Below, in pieces: positions 16,219-25,267 of a DNA stretch of 64,000 bases. A program made the position numbers and the translations under genes. Below the pieces are notes generated by a model. It was not told the DNA's origin, ran no database searches, and worked only from the letters and a program-made list of their open reading frames with translations. Position 1 is the first letter of the stretch. Each line of letters opens with the position of its first letter. The stretch is from the NCBI GenBank assembly GCA_032051265.1, contig DAMBYU010000001.1, forward strand, positions 124,001-188,000, written 5' to 3'. The DNA is from Dryocola sp032051265. Its GTDB lineage: Bacteria; Pseudomonadota; Gammaproteobacteria; Enterobacterales; Enterobacteriaceae.

Positions 16219-18701
16219 AACTCAGTCGTCGTAGTTTTATGAAAGCGAACGCCGTTGCGGCAGCCGCAGCGGCGGCAGGCCTGAGCGTGCCGGGTGCGGC
16301 TGCCGCGGTTGTCGGAAAACAGGATGCTATCAAATGGGATAAAGCGCCATGCCGTTTCTGCGGCACGGGTTGCGGTGTGCTGGTGGGCACGCAAAATGGC
16401 CGTATCGTGGCAAGCCAGGGCGATCCGGAAGCTCCGGTTAACCGAGGCCTGAACTGCATTAAAGGCTACTTCCTGCCCAAAATCATGTACGGAAAGGATC
16501 GTCTGACCCAGCCGCTGCTGCGCATGAAAGATGGCCATTATGATAAAGAAGGTGAATTTGCGCCCGTAAGCTGGGAGCAGGCCTTCGACATCATGGAGGA
16601 GAAATTCAAAACCAGCCTGAAAGCCAAAGGGCCAGAGGCCATTGGCATGTTCGGTTCAGGGCAGTGGACGGTGTGGGAAGGCTATGCGGCGGCCAAGCTG
16701 TTTAAGGCCGGATTCCGCTCCAATAATATCGATCCTAACGCGCGCCACTGCATGGCTTCCGCGGTGGTCGGCTTCATGCGTACCTTTGGTATGGACGAGC
16801 CGATGGGCTGCTATGACGATATCGAACAGGCCGACGCCTTTGTGCTCTGGGGCTCCAACATGGCGGAGATGCACCCGATCTTGTGGTCGCGCATCACCAA
16901 CCGTCGCCTCTCCGATGAAAACGTCAACGTCGCCGTGCTTTCCACCTTCCAGCACCGCAGCTTTGAGCTGGCGGACAACGGCATGGTGTTCACCCCGCAA
17001 AGCGATCTGGCGATCCTTAACTATATCGCCAACTACATCATTCAGAACGATGCGATAAACGAGTCGTTCTTCAAACAGCACGTGAACCTGCGTAAAGGCG
17101 TGACGGATATCGGCTATGGCCTGCGCCCAACGCACCCGCTGGAAAAAGCGGCGAAGAATCCAGGTTCCGATGCGTCCGAGCCAATGAGCTTTGACGAGTA
17201 CAAAGCCTTTGTCGCCGAGTACACGCTTGAGAAAACCGTGCAGATGAGCGGCGTGCCTGCGGATCAGCTTGAAGCGCTTGCGAAGCTGTATGCCGATCCG
17301 CATAAGAAAGTTATCTCTTACTGGACGATGGGCTTTAACCAGCACACGCGCGGCGTCTGGGCGAATAACCTCGTTTATAACCTGCACCTGCTGACGGGGA
17401 AAATATCCCAGCCGGGCTGCGGGCCATTCTCGCTGACCGGCCAGCCTTCTGCGTGTGGTACCGCGCGTGAAGTCGGTACGTTCTCACATCGTCTTCCTGC
17501 GGATATGGTTGTCACGAATGACAAACACCGTGAAATCGCTGAAAACATGTGGAAGCTGCCTGCGGGCACCATCCCGGCCAAAGTAGGGCTGCATGCCGTA
17601 GCGCAGGACCGTGCGCTGAAAGATGGCAAGCTGAACGTCTATTGGGTGATGTGTAACAACAATATGCAGGCCGGGCCGAACATTAATGAAGAGCGTATGC
17701 CAGGCTGGCGCGATCCGCGCAACTTCGTGATTGTCTCCGATCCCTATCCAACCATCAGCGCGCTGGCGGCGGATCTGATCCTGCCTACCGCGATGTGGGT
17801 GGAAAAAGAAGGGGCTTACGGTAACGCCGAACGCCGCACGCAGTTCTGGCGTCAGCAGGTTCCGGCGCCCGGTGAGGCGAAATCCGATCTCTGGCAGCTG
17901 GTGCAGTTTGCCAGGCGCTTTAAGGTTGAAGAGGTGTGGCCGGCGGAACTGGTCGATAAAAAACCCGAATACCGTGGGAAGACGCTGTTTGACGTGCTGT
18001 TCGCCAACGAGGCGGTGAGCAAGTTCCCGGTGAGCGAACTGGCAGAGGATCAGCTTAACGATGAATCTCGCGAGCTGGGCTTCTATCTGCAAAAAGGGCT
18101 GTTTGAAGAATATGCCGCATTCGGACGCGGCCACGGCCACGACCTGGCACCTTTCGACGACTACCATAAGGCGCGCGGTCTGCGCTGGCCGGTCGTTGAC
18201 GGTAAAGAAACCCAGTGGCGCTACAGCGAAGGCAACGATCCTTACGTAAAAGCCGGGGAGGGCTACAAATTCTACGGCAAGCCGGATGGCAAAGCGGTGA
18301 TCTTTGCGCTGCCGTTCGAGCCTGCGGCAGAAGAGCCGGATAAAGAATATGACCTGTGGTTGTCTACCGGTCGTGTGCTGGAGCACTGGCATACCGGCAG
18401 CATGACGCGTCGCGTGCCGGAGTTGCACCGTGCCTTCCCGGAAGCCGTGTTGTTTATTCATCCTCTGGATGCGAAGGCGCGCAACCTTAAGCGCGGCGAC
18501 AAAGTGAAAGTAGTTTCCCGTCGCGGTGAAGTTATTTCCATTGTCGAAACACGCGGGCGCAATAAACCGCCACAGGGACTGGTTTACATGCCGTTCTTTG
18601 ACGCCGCGCAGTTGGTTAATAACCTGACGCTTGACGCAACCGATCCGCTCTCTAAAGAGACGGACTTCAAGAAGTGCGCCGTGAAGCTGGCGAAGGTGTA
18701 A
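16215..18701 (+). CDS. napA: Periplasmic nitrate reductase catalytic subunit NapA
   Basis: NapA reduces nitrate to nitrite in the periplasm with a bis-molybdopterin guanine dinucleotide cofactor and one [4Fe-4S] cluster. The 828-residue product equals the E. coli length. It starts with a Tat signal (SRRSFMK at residues 4-10, then an alanine-rich stretch ending near residue 32). The cluster cysteines are C46, C49, C53 and C81 (CRFCGTGC and GLNC). The molybdenum-ligating cysteine is C179 in NARHCMAS. The C-terminal MGD-binding motif STGRVLEHWHTGSMT is present. All key residues are intact, so the enzyme should be active. Confidence 0.98.
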   Translation: MKLSRRSFMKANAVAAAAAAAGLSVPGAAAAVVGKQDAIKWDKAPCRFCGTGCGVLVGTQNGRIVASQGDPEAPVNRGLNCIKGYFLPKIMYGKDRLTQPLLRMKDGHYDKEGEFAPVSWEQAFDIMEEKFKTSLKAKGPEAIGMFGSGQWTVWEGYAAAKLFKAGFRSNNIDPNARHCMASAVVGFMRTFGMDEPMGCYDDIEQADAFVLWGSNMAEMHPILWSRITNRRLSDENVNVAVLSTFQHRSFELADNGMVFTPQSDLAILNYIANYIIQNDAINESFFKQHVNLRKGVTDIGYGLRPTHPLEKAAKNPGSDASEPMSFDEYKAFVAEYTLEKTVQMSGVPADQLEALAKLYADPHKKVISYWTMGFNQHTRGVWANNLVYNLHLLTGKISQPGCGPFSLTGQPSACGTAREVGTFSHRLPADMVVTNDKHREIAENMWKLPAGTIPAKVGLHAVAQDRALKDGKLNVYWVMCNNNMQAGPNINEERMPGWRDPRNFVIVSDPYPTISALAADLILPTAMWVEKEGAYGNAERRTQFWRQQVPAPGEAKSDLWQLVQFARRFKVEEVWPAELVDKKPEYRGKTLFDVLFANEAVSKFPVSELAEDQLNDESRELGFYLQKGLFEEYAAFGRGHGHDLAPFDDYHKARGLRWPVVDGKETQWRYSEGNDPYVKAGEGYKFYGKPDGKAVIFALPFEPAAEEPDKEYDLWLSTGRVLEHWHTGSMTRRVPELHRAFPEAVLFIHPLDAKARNLKRGDKVKVVSRRGEVISIVETRGRNKPPQGLVYMPFFDAAQLVNNLTLDATDPLSKETDFKKCAVKLAKV

Positions 18702-18707
18702 CGCGCT

Positions 18708-19403
18708 ATGCCTCGCGAAAATCTTTCTCAACCGGCACGCCGCCGCTTCCTGCGTGATGTTGCGCGAGCAGCGGGCGGGCTTGCTGGCATCACCGTGGTC
18801 CTGGGGCTGCAACAGCAGACCGCCAGGGCTCATGGTGTGCGGTTGCGCCCGCCGGGCGCGCTGGATGAGGAACCATTTTCCCGCGCTTGCATACGCTGCG
18901 GCCAGTGCGTGCAGGCTTGTCCGTACGATACGCTGAAGCTGGCAACGCTGGCTTCCGGGTTATCGGCAGGCACGCCTTATTTTGTGGCGCGGGATATTCC
19001 CTGTGAAATGTGCGAGGAGATACCCTGCGCCAAAGTCTGCCCAAGTGGCGCGCTCAACAGCGACATCGCCTCGATTGACGAGGCGCGCATGGGGCTTGCG
19101 GTACTGCTGGATCATGAAAGCTGCCTGAACTACCAGGGCCTGCGCTGCGATGTTTGCTATCGCGTTTGCCCCTCTATTGATAAAGCCATCACGCTTGAGC
19201 TGGAACGCAATGCGCGTACCGGTAAACACGCGCGTTTTTTGCCGACCGTTCACAGCGATGCCTGTACCGGCTGCGGTAAATGCGAGCAGGCCTGCGTGCT
19301 GGAACAGGCGGCGATAAAAGTGCTGCCGCTCGCCATGGCAAAAGGGGAGCTGGGTCACCACTACCGCTTTGGCTGGCTGGAGGGAAAAGATGGCAAACCA
19401 TAA
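18708..19403 (+). CDS. napG: Ferredoxin-type protein NapG (quinol oxidase component)
   Basis: NapG is a periplasmic iron-sulfur protein that, with membrane protein NapH, passes electrons from (mena/ubi)quinol to NapC and NapB. The 231-residue product has a Tat signal (RRRFLR at residues 11-16, then ARAAGGLAGITVVLG). Four [4Fe-4S] binding patterns follow, including CIRCGQCVQACP, CEMCEEIPCAKVCP, CDVCYRVCP and CTGCGKCEQAC. The start lies six bases after napA, and the 3' end overlaps napH by 14 bases. Confidence 0.95.
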   Translation: MPRENLSQPARRRFLRDVARAAGGLAGITVVLGLQQQTARAHGVRLRPPGALDEEPFSRACIRCGQCVQACPYDTLKLATLASGLSAGTPYFVARDIPCEMCEEIPCAKVCPSGALNSDIASIDEARMGLAVLLDHESCLNYQGLRCDVCYRVCPSIDKAITLELERNARTGKHARFLPTVHSDACTGCGKCEQACVLEQAAIKVLPLAMAKGELGHHYRFGWLEGKDGKP

Positions 19404-20253
19404 GCAGGACGCCGGGCGCGATGCCGTTGCGAAAAAGGGCTGGCTGCTTAGCCATAAGTGGTTGCTGATGCGTCGCTTTACGCAGCTTGTCGTACTGATG
19501 CTGTTCCTCATTGGTCCGTTGTTGGGCGTATGGATCCTGCACGGTAATTACAGCGGCAGCCTGTTGCTGGAGACGGTTCCGTTAAGCGATCCGTTGCTGG
19601 TGCTGCAAAGCCTGCTTAGCGGCCACCTTCCCGCCGTGCTTACGCTAAGCGGAGCGGGCATTGTGGCGGGCGGCTATGCGCTGCTGGGTAAAAGGATCTT
19701 TTGCGGATGGGTTTGTCCGCTTAATCCCCTTACCGATCTCGCCGCCTGGCTGCGTCGTAAAACGGGCTTTAACGCCTCGGCTACGCTGCCTCGCTGGCTG
19801 CGCTATCTGCTGCTGGCGCTGGTATTAGCGGGCAGCGCGTTTACCGGCTCGTTGCTCTGGGAGTGGGTCAACCCGGTTTCTTTGATGGGGCGTGGTCTGG
19901 TGTTTGGTTTCGGGGCGGGCATCTGGTTACTGGTTGCACTTTTTACCTTCGATTTATTAGTGGTTGAACACGGCTGGTGCGGCCATCTTTGCCCGCTCGG
20001 CGCCCTTTATGGCGCTATCGGCAGCAAAGGCGTAGTTGAGGTGAAAACCTCCGGGCGAGAACGCTGCACCCGCTGTATGGATTGTTTTCACGTTTGCCCG
20101 GAGCCGCACGTACTGCGCGCTCCGGTACTGGATAAACACAGCCCGGCGCGGGTGACGAGCCACGACTGCCTGAACTGCGGTCGCTGTATCGACATCTGCC
20201 CCGAGGATGTTTTCAAAATAACAATACGATGGAGCTCGGGAGCAAAATCATGA
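19390..20253 (+). CDS. napH: Quinol dehydrogenase ferredoxin subunit NapH
   Basis: NapH is the membrane-bound iron-sulfur partner of NapG. The 287-residue product matches E. coli NapH and has four membrane segments by hydrophobicity (about 31-52, 75-98, 140-160 and 173-195). It also has the CxxxCP motifs CGWVCPLNP and CGHLCPLGA, and two C-terminal ferredoxin clusters CTRCMDCFHVCP and CLNCGRCIDICP. The ATG at 19390 gives the E. coli start MANHKQDAGR; the in-frame start at 19369 would add seven unrelated residues. It overlaps napG by 14 bases and napB by 4. Confidence 0.95.
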   Translation: MANHKQDAGRDAVAKKGWLLSHKWLLMRRFTQLVVLMLFLIGPLLGVWILHGNYSGSLLLETVPLSDPLLVLQSLLSGHLPAVLTLSGAGIVAGGYALLGKRIFCGWVCPLNPLTDLAAWLRRKTGFNASATLPRWLRYLLLALVLAGSAFTGSLLWEWVNPVSLMGRGLVFGFGAGIWLLVALFTFDLLVVEHGWCGHLCPLGALYGAIGSKGVVEVKTSGRERCTRCMDCFHVCPEPHVLRAPVLDKHSPARVTSHDCLNCGRCIDICPEDVFKITIRWSSGAKS

Positions 20254-20699
20254 AAAGCCATGTCCTGACAAAGGCGTTGTTTCAATGGATGGCGGCGTTA
20301 GCCCTGGTGGCGAGCGGCGCGTTATGGGCGGCGAACGGCGTGGATCTTAATCAGTCGCCGGAAGTGTCGGGAACGCCGGAAGGCTCAGTACGCATGCCAA
20401 AACAGCAGGAACGTATGGCGCTGAACTATGTCAATCAGCCGCCGATGATCCCGCACAGCGTGGATGGCTACCAGGTAACTACCAATACTAACCGCTGTCT
20501 GCAATGTCACGGCGTTGAGCATTACCGTACGACGGGCGCGCCGCGTATCAGCCCAACGCACTTTATGGACGCCGATGGAAAAGTTCTTTCTAACGTCGCC
20601 CCGCGCCGCTATTTCTGCCTGCAATGCCACGTGCCGCAAACCGATGCCGCACCTATCGTCGGGAATACTTTTACGCCGTCTGAAGGCTTTGGGAACTAG
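20250..20699 (+). CDS. napB: Diheme cytochrome c subunit NapB
   Basis: NapB is the periplasmic diheme cytochrome c that hands electrons to NapA. The 149-residue product begins with a Sec signal peptide (cleavage after ALWA near residue 27). Its two heme-binding motifs are both CLQCH, at residues 83-87 and 123-127; the distal histidines probably include H69 in IPHSVDGY and H104 in SPTHFMD. The ATG at 20250 matches E. coli MKSH and overlaps the napH stop; an upstream in-frame start at 20229 lacks support. Confidence 0.96.
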   Translation: MKSHVLTKALFQWMAALALVASGALWAANGVDLNQSPEVSGTPEGSVRMPKQQERMALNYVNQPPMIPHSVDGYQVTTNTNRCLQCHGVEHYRTTGAPRISPTHFMDADGKVLSNVAPRRYFCLQCHVPQTDAAPIVGNTFTPSEGFGN

Positions 20700-20707
20700 A
20701 GGGCAAT

Positions 20708-21310
20708 ATGGATAAATCAAACCGTAAGCCGGGCGTCATTCGCCGTATCTGGCAATGGTGGCGTCGTCCAAGCCGTCTGGCGCTGGGTACGCTGCTGCTG
20801 ATTGGTTTTGCTGCGGGCATCATTTTCTGGGGCGGGTTTAACACCGGCATGGAGATGACCAACCGCGAAGAGTTTTGTATCAGCTGCCATGAAATGCGCG
20901 CCAACGTTTACCAGGAATATATGGAAACGGTGCACTACAACAACCGCAGCGGCGTGCGGGCTACCTGCCCGGACTGTCACGTTCCGCATGAATGGGTGCC
21001 GAAAATGATCCGCAAAATTCAGGCCAGTAAGGAGCTGTATGCGAAGGCTTTCGGGCTGATCGATACGCCGCAGAAGTTCGACGATCACCGTCTGGCGATG
21101 GCGCAAAACGAGTGGCGAAGGATGAAGAACAACAATTCGCAGGAGTGCCGGAACTGCCATAACTTTGATTATATGGATCTCACCGCACAGAAAACCGTGG
21201 CGGCGAAGATGCACGACCAGGCTATCAAAGACGGACAGACCTGCGTTGACTGCCATAAAGGCATCGCGCATAAATTGCCTGATATGCGTGAGGTTAAGAA
21301 CGGGTTTTAA
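20708..21310 (+). CDS. napC: Tetraheme cytochrome c quinol dehydrogenase NapC
   Basis: NapC is a membrane-anchored tetraheme cytochrome of the NapC/NirT family that oxidises quinol and reduces NapB. The 200-residue product has one N-terminal membrane anchor (about residues 19-40). Four heme motifs follow: CISCH, CPDCH, CRNCH and CVDCH. It is the last nap gene. No cytochrome c maturation (ccm) genes follow, unlike the E. coli nap-ccm locus; nudK comes next after a 127-base gap. Confidence 0.96.
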   Translation: MDKSNRKPGVIRRIWQWWRRPSRLALGTLLLIGFAAGIIFWGGFNTGMEMTNREEFCISCHEMRANVYQEYMETVHYNNRSGVRATCPDCHVPHEWVPKMIRKIQASKELYAKAFGLIDTPQKFDDHRLAMAQNEWRRMKNNNSQECRNCHNFDYMDLTAQKTVAAKMHDQAIKDGQTCVDCHKGIAHKLPDMREVKNGF

Positions 21311-21437
21311 TTTTTCGCTCATTGCTATGCCCTTTTCTCCATTCATGGGGGAGGGGCATCCTTATAAACATACAACGAGACAAGCGTCACATTCCGGCCT
21401 ATGATTACCGGCTCCCATAACCTGCTGCGGAGACCTT

Positions 21438-22013
21438 ATGTCGTTAAAAATTGAAGTCATCAAAGATAAAATCCTCTCAGATAACTACTTCATCCTGCGT
21501 AATATCACCTACGATTTGTCCCGCAACGACGCTGAAGCTGTACGCCATAAGCGTGAGGTTTACGATCGCGGTAACGGCGCGACTATCTTGCTGTACAACC
21601 GTGAAAAGAAAACCGTTGTGCTGACTCGACAGTTCCGCGTGGCAACCTGGGTCAACGGCAACGTGGATGGCATGCTGATTGAAGCCTGTGCAGGGCTGCT
21701 GGACGCTGACGAACCGGAAGTCTGCGCGCGTAAAGAAGCAATGGAAGAAACGGGCTATCTGGTCGGTGACGTTGAGAAACTGTTCGAGCTTTACATGTCG
21801 CCAGGCGGCGTGACGGAGCTTATCTATTTTTATCTTGCCGAATATACCGACGCCCAGCGTGAGTTCGCCGGCGGTGGCATAGATGACGAAGATATTGACG
21901 TGCTGGAGCTGCCGTTTGCGCAGGCGCTGGAGATGGTAAACAGCGGTGAAATTCGTGACGGTAAAACGATTATTTTGTTGCAGCAGCTACAGTTACGTAA
22001 AGTTATGGAATAA
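21438..22013 (+). CDS. nudK: GDP-mannose pyrophosphatase NudK
   Basis: A 191-residue Nudix hydrolase that splits GDP-mannose into GMP and mannose-1-phosphate in E. coli. The Nudix box is visible as a glycine in CAGLLDADEP followed by RKEAMEETGY with its metal-binding glutamates. The upstream segment YDRGNGATILLYN and the loop LYMSPGGVTELIYFYLAEY are characteristic of NudK. It is a single-gene unit between napC and ypfG. The start has CTGCGGAGACC upstream. Confidence 0.94.
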   Translation: MSLKIEVIKDKILSDNYFILRNITYDLSRNDAEAVRHKREVYDRGNGATILLYNREKKTVVLTRQFRVATWVNGNVDGMLIEACAGLLDADEPEVCARKEAMEETGYLVGDVEKLFELYMSPGGVTELIYFYLAEYTDAQREFAGGGIDDEDIDVLELPFAQALEMVNSGEIRDGKTIILLQQLQLRKVME

Positions 22014-22172
22014 ATTTATTCTATTTCAAACACTTATTTGATGCATTTTTTGTACAACTCTATCCGATAAATCCGATTGAGCACGGGCACTGAGAAGCCG
22101 AAGATATCGCCGAAATTAGTACGTTTTTTTCTCTTCGTCTTCTCAGGATATGTGCCGCTAATGTATTACCGG

Positions 22173-23204
22173 ATGAAATCGCTTTTTCTCTTAAGTCTGC
22201 TTCTGGCGAGCTCGGCAATTGCTGCTCCGGCACAAGAATCCTTTTCTGACTGGCAGGTTACCTGTAATAACCAGAATTTTTGCTCCGCGCGTAATACCGG
22301 CTTACATCAGGGGCTGGTAATGACGCTTACCCGCAGCGCCGGGGCGCATACGGATGTCAATCTGCGCATCGATCTAGGCAATCTGGAGACGGCGGAAACC
22401 CATGCGCCGCCCATAGCGCCGCGATTGCAGCTTGATGACCAGCCGCTGGAGCTGGATAAAAAAACGTGGCGGGAGACGCCGCACCATCTGATCACCGATG
22501 ACGCCAGTGCCATCAACACGCTGCTGGATAACATCGGCAACGCCACGGCTATTACGCTAACGGACGGGCAGGGGACCATTTCGCTTATCGGACTGAAAGC
22601 GGCCCTGCTGTTTATTGATAGCCAGCAAAAACGCGTGGGCAGCGAAACGGCGTGGATTAAAAAAGGGGACGATCCGCCACTCAGCGTGCCGCCAGCCCCT
22701 GCCCTTAAAGAAATTGCGATCGTCAATCCCACCCCAACGCCCTTCGCTCAGGATGAACTTAACGCTTTGCTGGATTACGGTGCCTGGCGGATGAACAACA
22801 GCCAGTGTTCGCTCGATCCGATGCGCCGTGAAGTGAGGGTGTTTGCTGTCAGCGACGATAAGGCTCTGATGCTGGTGAGCTGCGAGGCCGGTGCTTACAA
22901 TGTTGTAGATCTTGCCTGGCTCGTCTCCCGCATGAAGCCGTTCGCTTCCCGGCAAATCCGCCTGAGGCTGCCGTTTACGCCAGCCAGCGGCAATACTAAT
23001 TTAGAGCTGATGAACGCAGGCTATGATGAAACGAATAAAGAGCTGACGACCATGGCCAAAAGAAGAGGACTTGGGGATTGCGGGGCTTCCAGCCGCTGGC
23101 GCTTCGACGGTCAACGCTTTCGTCTGGTGCGCTATGCCGAAGAACCCACCTGCGATGGCTGGCACGGTAGCGGTGCGTGGCCAACGCTTTGGGTAACTAA
23201 GTAG
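22173..23204 (+). CDS. ypfG: DUF1176 domain protein YpfG
   Basis: A 343-residue secreted protein (E. coli YpfG is 347) with a Sec signal peptide, MKSLFLLSLLLASSAIAAPA, cleaved near residue 18-20. The DUF1176 body has FSDWQVTCNNQNFC near the mature N-terminus and a C-terminal SSRWRFDGQRFRLVRY. Cysteines are even enough for disulfides, consistent with a periplasmic location. The ATG at 22173 is chosen because it gives the signal peptide; ATG 22161 (four residues longer) and 22077 are possible but less likely. It is convergent with tktB. No function is established. Confidence 0.88.
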   Translation: MKSLFLLSLLLASSAIAAPAQESFSDWQVTCNNQNFCSARNTGLHQGLVMTLTRSAGAHTDVNLRIDLGNLETAETHAPPIAPRLQLDDQPLELDKKTWRETPHHLITDDASAINTLLDNIGNATAITLTDGQGTISLIGLKAALLFIDSQQKRVGSETAWIKKGDDPPLSVPPAPALKEIAIVNPTPTPFAQDELNALLDYGAWRMNNSQCSLDPMRREVRVFAVSDDKALMLVSCEAGAYNVVDLAWLVSRMKPFASRQIRLRLPFTPASGNTNLELMNAGYDETNKELTTMAKRRGLGDCGASSRWRFDGQRFRLVRYAEEPTCDGWHGSGAWPTLWVTK

Positions 23205-23250
23205 CATCTGACCCTTCCCCCGAACGAGAAAGGGCCAGAAAGAAGGGAAA

Positions 23251-25248
23251 TTATTTCCCTAATACCTTTTTCGCCTTGCTCACCACATTCTCAGCGGTGA
23301 AACCAAAGTACGGGAACAGCTTATCAGCCGGCGCTGATTCACCGTAACTGGTCATGCCGACGATGGCGCCTTTCAGGCCGACGTATTTGTACCAGTAATC
23401 GGCAATACCCGCTTCTACCGCCACGCGTGCGGCGATATCCGCAGGCAATACGGCTTCCCGGTATGCTTCATCCTGGGCATCAAACACATCGGTGGAGGGC
23501 AGGGAAACAACCCGAACCTTGTGGCCTTCGGAAGTGAGCTTATCCGCGGCCTGTACGGTGATTTCCATCTCCGAGCCGGTGGCAATCAGGATGATATCCG
23601 GAGTGCCATCGCTGTCGCGCAGAATGTATCCGCCGCGGCTTATTGCTTTGAGCTGTTCCGGGCTACGCTCCATTTGCGCCAGATTTTGACGGGAGAGAAT
23701 AAGCGCCGTCGGGCCGTTATGGCGCTCGATAGCCGCTTTCCACGCTACCGCCGCCTCTACCTGATCGCAGGGACGCCAGGCGCTGAAGTTTGGCGTCAGG
23801 CGCAGACTGGCAAGCTGTTCAACCGCCTGGTGCGTTGGTCCGTCTTCGCCCAGTCCGATTGAATCGTGCGTGTAAACCATAATCTGACGGGCCTTCATCA
23901 ACGCCGCCATACGCGCCGCGTTGCGGGCATACTCCACGAACATCAGGAACGTTGCGGTATAGGGAACAAATCCGCCGTGGTGGGCAATGCCGTTGGCGAT
24001 TGCCGTCATGCCGAATTCACGCACGCCGTAGTGAATATAGTTGCCGGCAACGTCTTCCTTGATGGATTTGGAGCCAGACCAGATTGTCAGGTTGCTTGGC
24101 GCCAGATCGGCCGAACCGCCAAGCAGTTCAGGCAACATTGGCCCGATGCTATTAAGCGTATTTTGTGACGCCTTACGCGTGGCGATTTTTGCCGGGTTAG
24201 CCTGCAAATCTTCTATCAGTTTCTGCGTGGTTTCCTGCCAGCCTGCCGGCATTTCACCGTGCATACGGCGAGTAAACTCAGCGGCAAGATCCGGATAGGC
24301 TTTAGCGTAGGCGGCGAATTTATCCTTCCAGGCGGCTTCGGCTTTTTCGCCATCCTCTTTTGCATCCCAGTCCCGGTAAATCTCCTTCGGTATTTCAAAC
24401 GGCGGATAATTCCAGCCGAGCTGTTTACGCGCCAGCGCCACTTCTTCTTCGCCAAGCGCCGCGCCGTGCGCCTCTTCTTTACCCGCTTTGTTCGGCGAGC
24501 CAAAACCTATGACGGTGCGGCAGATAATCAGCGACGGTTTGTCTTTTACGCTTTGCGCTTCCTGAATCGCTTTTTTCAGCGCTTCCGGGTCGTGACCATC
24601 TATCTCATGCACGACGTGCCAGTGGTATGCCTCAAAACGTTTTGCCGTGTCGTCGGTAAACCAGCCTTCGGTTTCACCGTCGATAGAAATGCCGTTGTGA
24701 TCGTAAAAACCGATAAGTTTGCCGAGACCTAACGTACCCGCCAGCGAACATACTTCGTGGGAGATGCCTTCCATCAGGCAGCCGTCGCCCATAAACACAT
24801 AGGTATAATGATCGACAATTTCATGGTCCGGGCGGTTGAACTGCGCGCCCAGGGTACGTTCGGCAATGGCAAGCCCCACCGCGTTGGCTAAACCCTGGCC
24901 AAGCGGCCCGGTGGTGGTTTCTACGCCCGGCGTGTAGCCCAGTTCCGGGTGGCCGGGTGTTTTGGAGTGGAGCTGACGGAAGTTTTTTAACTCTTCCATC
25001 GGCAGGTCATATCCGCTCAGATGCAGCAGGCTATACAGCAGCATCGACGCGTGTCCGTTAGACAGGATAAAGCGATCCCGGTCAGCCCAGGCTGGGTTGG
25101 TGGGGTTGTGCTTAAAAAAGTCGTTCCATAACACTTCAGCGATATCTGCCATTCCCATTGGCGCGCCGGGGTGGCCCGAATTTGCTTTTTGTACCGCGTC
25201 CATGCTCAGGGCACGAATGGCGTTGGCAAGCTCTTTACGAGATGACAT
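23251..25248 (-). CDS. tktB: Transketolase 2
   Basis: Transketolase moves two-carbon units between sugar phosphates in the non-oxidative pentose phosphate pathway using thiamine diphosphate. The 665-residue product has the TktB length; sequence choices (FRQLHSKTPGHPELGYTPGVE, EEVALARKQLGWNYPPFEIP) follow TktB rather than TktA. The thiamine-binding motif is GDGCLMEGISHEV, and the pyrimidine-domain glutamate lies in VREFGMTAIANGIA. It starts 19 bases after talA on the same strand; in E. coli talA-tktB is an RpoS-dependent operon. Confidence 0.94.
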   Translation of the reverse strand: MSSRKELANAIRALSMDAVQKANSGHPGAPMGMADIAEVLWNDFFKHNPTNPAWADRDRFILSNGHASMLLYSLLHLSGYDLPMEELKNFRQLHSKTPGHPELGYTPGVETTTGPLGQGLANAVGLAIAERTLGAQFNRPDHEIVDHYTYVFMGDGCLMEGISHEVCSLAGTLGLGKLIGFYDHNGISIDGETEGWFTDDTAKRFEAYHWHVVHEIDGHDPEALKKAIQEAQSVKDKPSLIICRTVIGFGSPNKAGKEEAHGAALGEEEVALARKQLGWNYPPFEIPKEIYRDWDAKEDGEKAEAAWKDKFAAYAKAYPDLAAEFTRRMHGEMPAGWQETTQKLIEDLQANPAKIATRKASQNTLNSIGPMLPELLGGSADLAPSNLTIWSGSKSIKEDVAGNYIHYGVREFGMTAIANGIAHHGGFVPYTATFLMFVEYARNAARMAALMKARQIMVYTHDSIGLGEDGPTHQAVEQLASLRLTPNFSAWRPCDQVEAAVAWKAAIERHNGPTALILSRQNLAQMERSPEQLKAISRGGYILRDSDGTPDIILIATGSEMEITVQAADKLTSEGHKVRVVSLPSTDVFDAQDEAYREAVLPADIAARVAVEAGIADYWYKYVGLKGAIVGMTSYGESAPADKLFPYFGFTAENVVSKAKKVLGK

Positions 25249-25267
25249 GTTTCACTCCAATGTGTTG

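Noticed and set aside
17484..18833. 449-codon open frame antisense to napA and napG
   Set aside because: Long antisense frames are common opposite GC-rich genes; napA and napG on the other strand are certain, and the antisense product resembles nothing.
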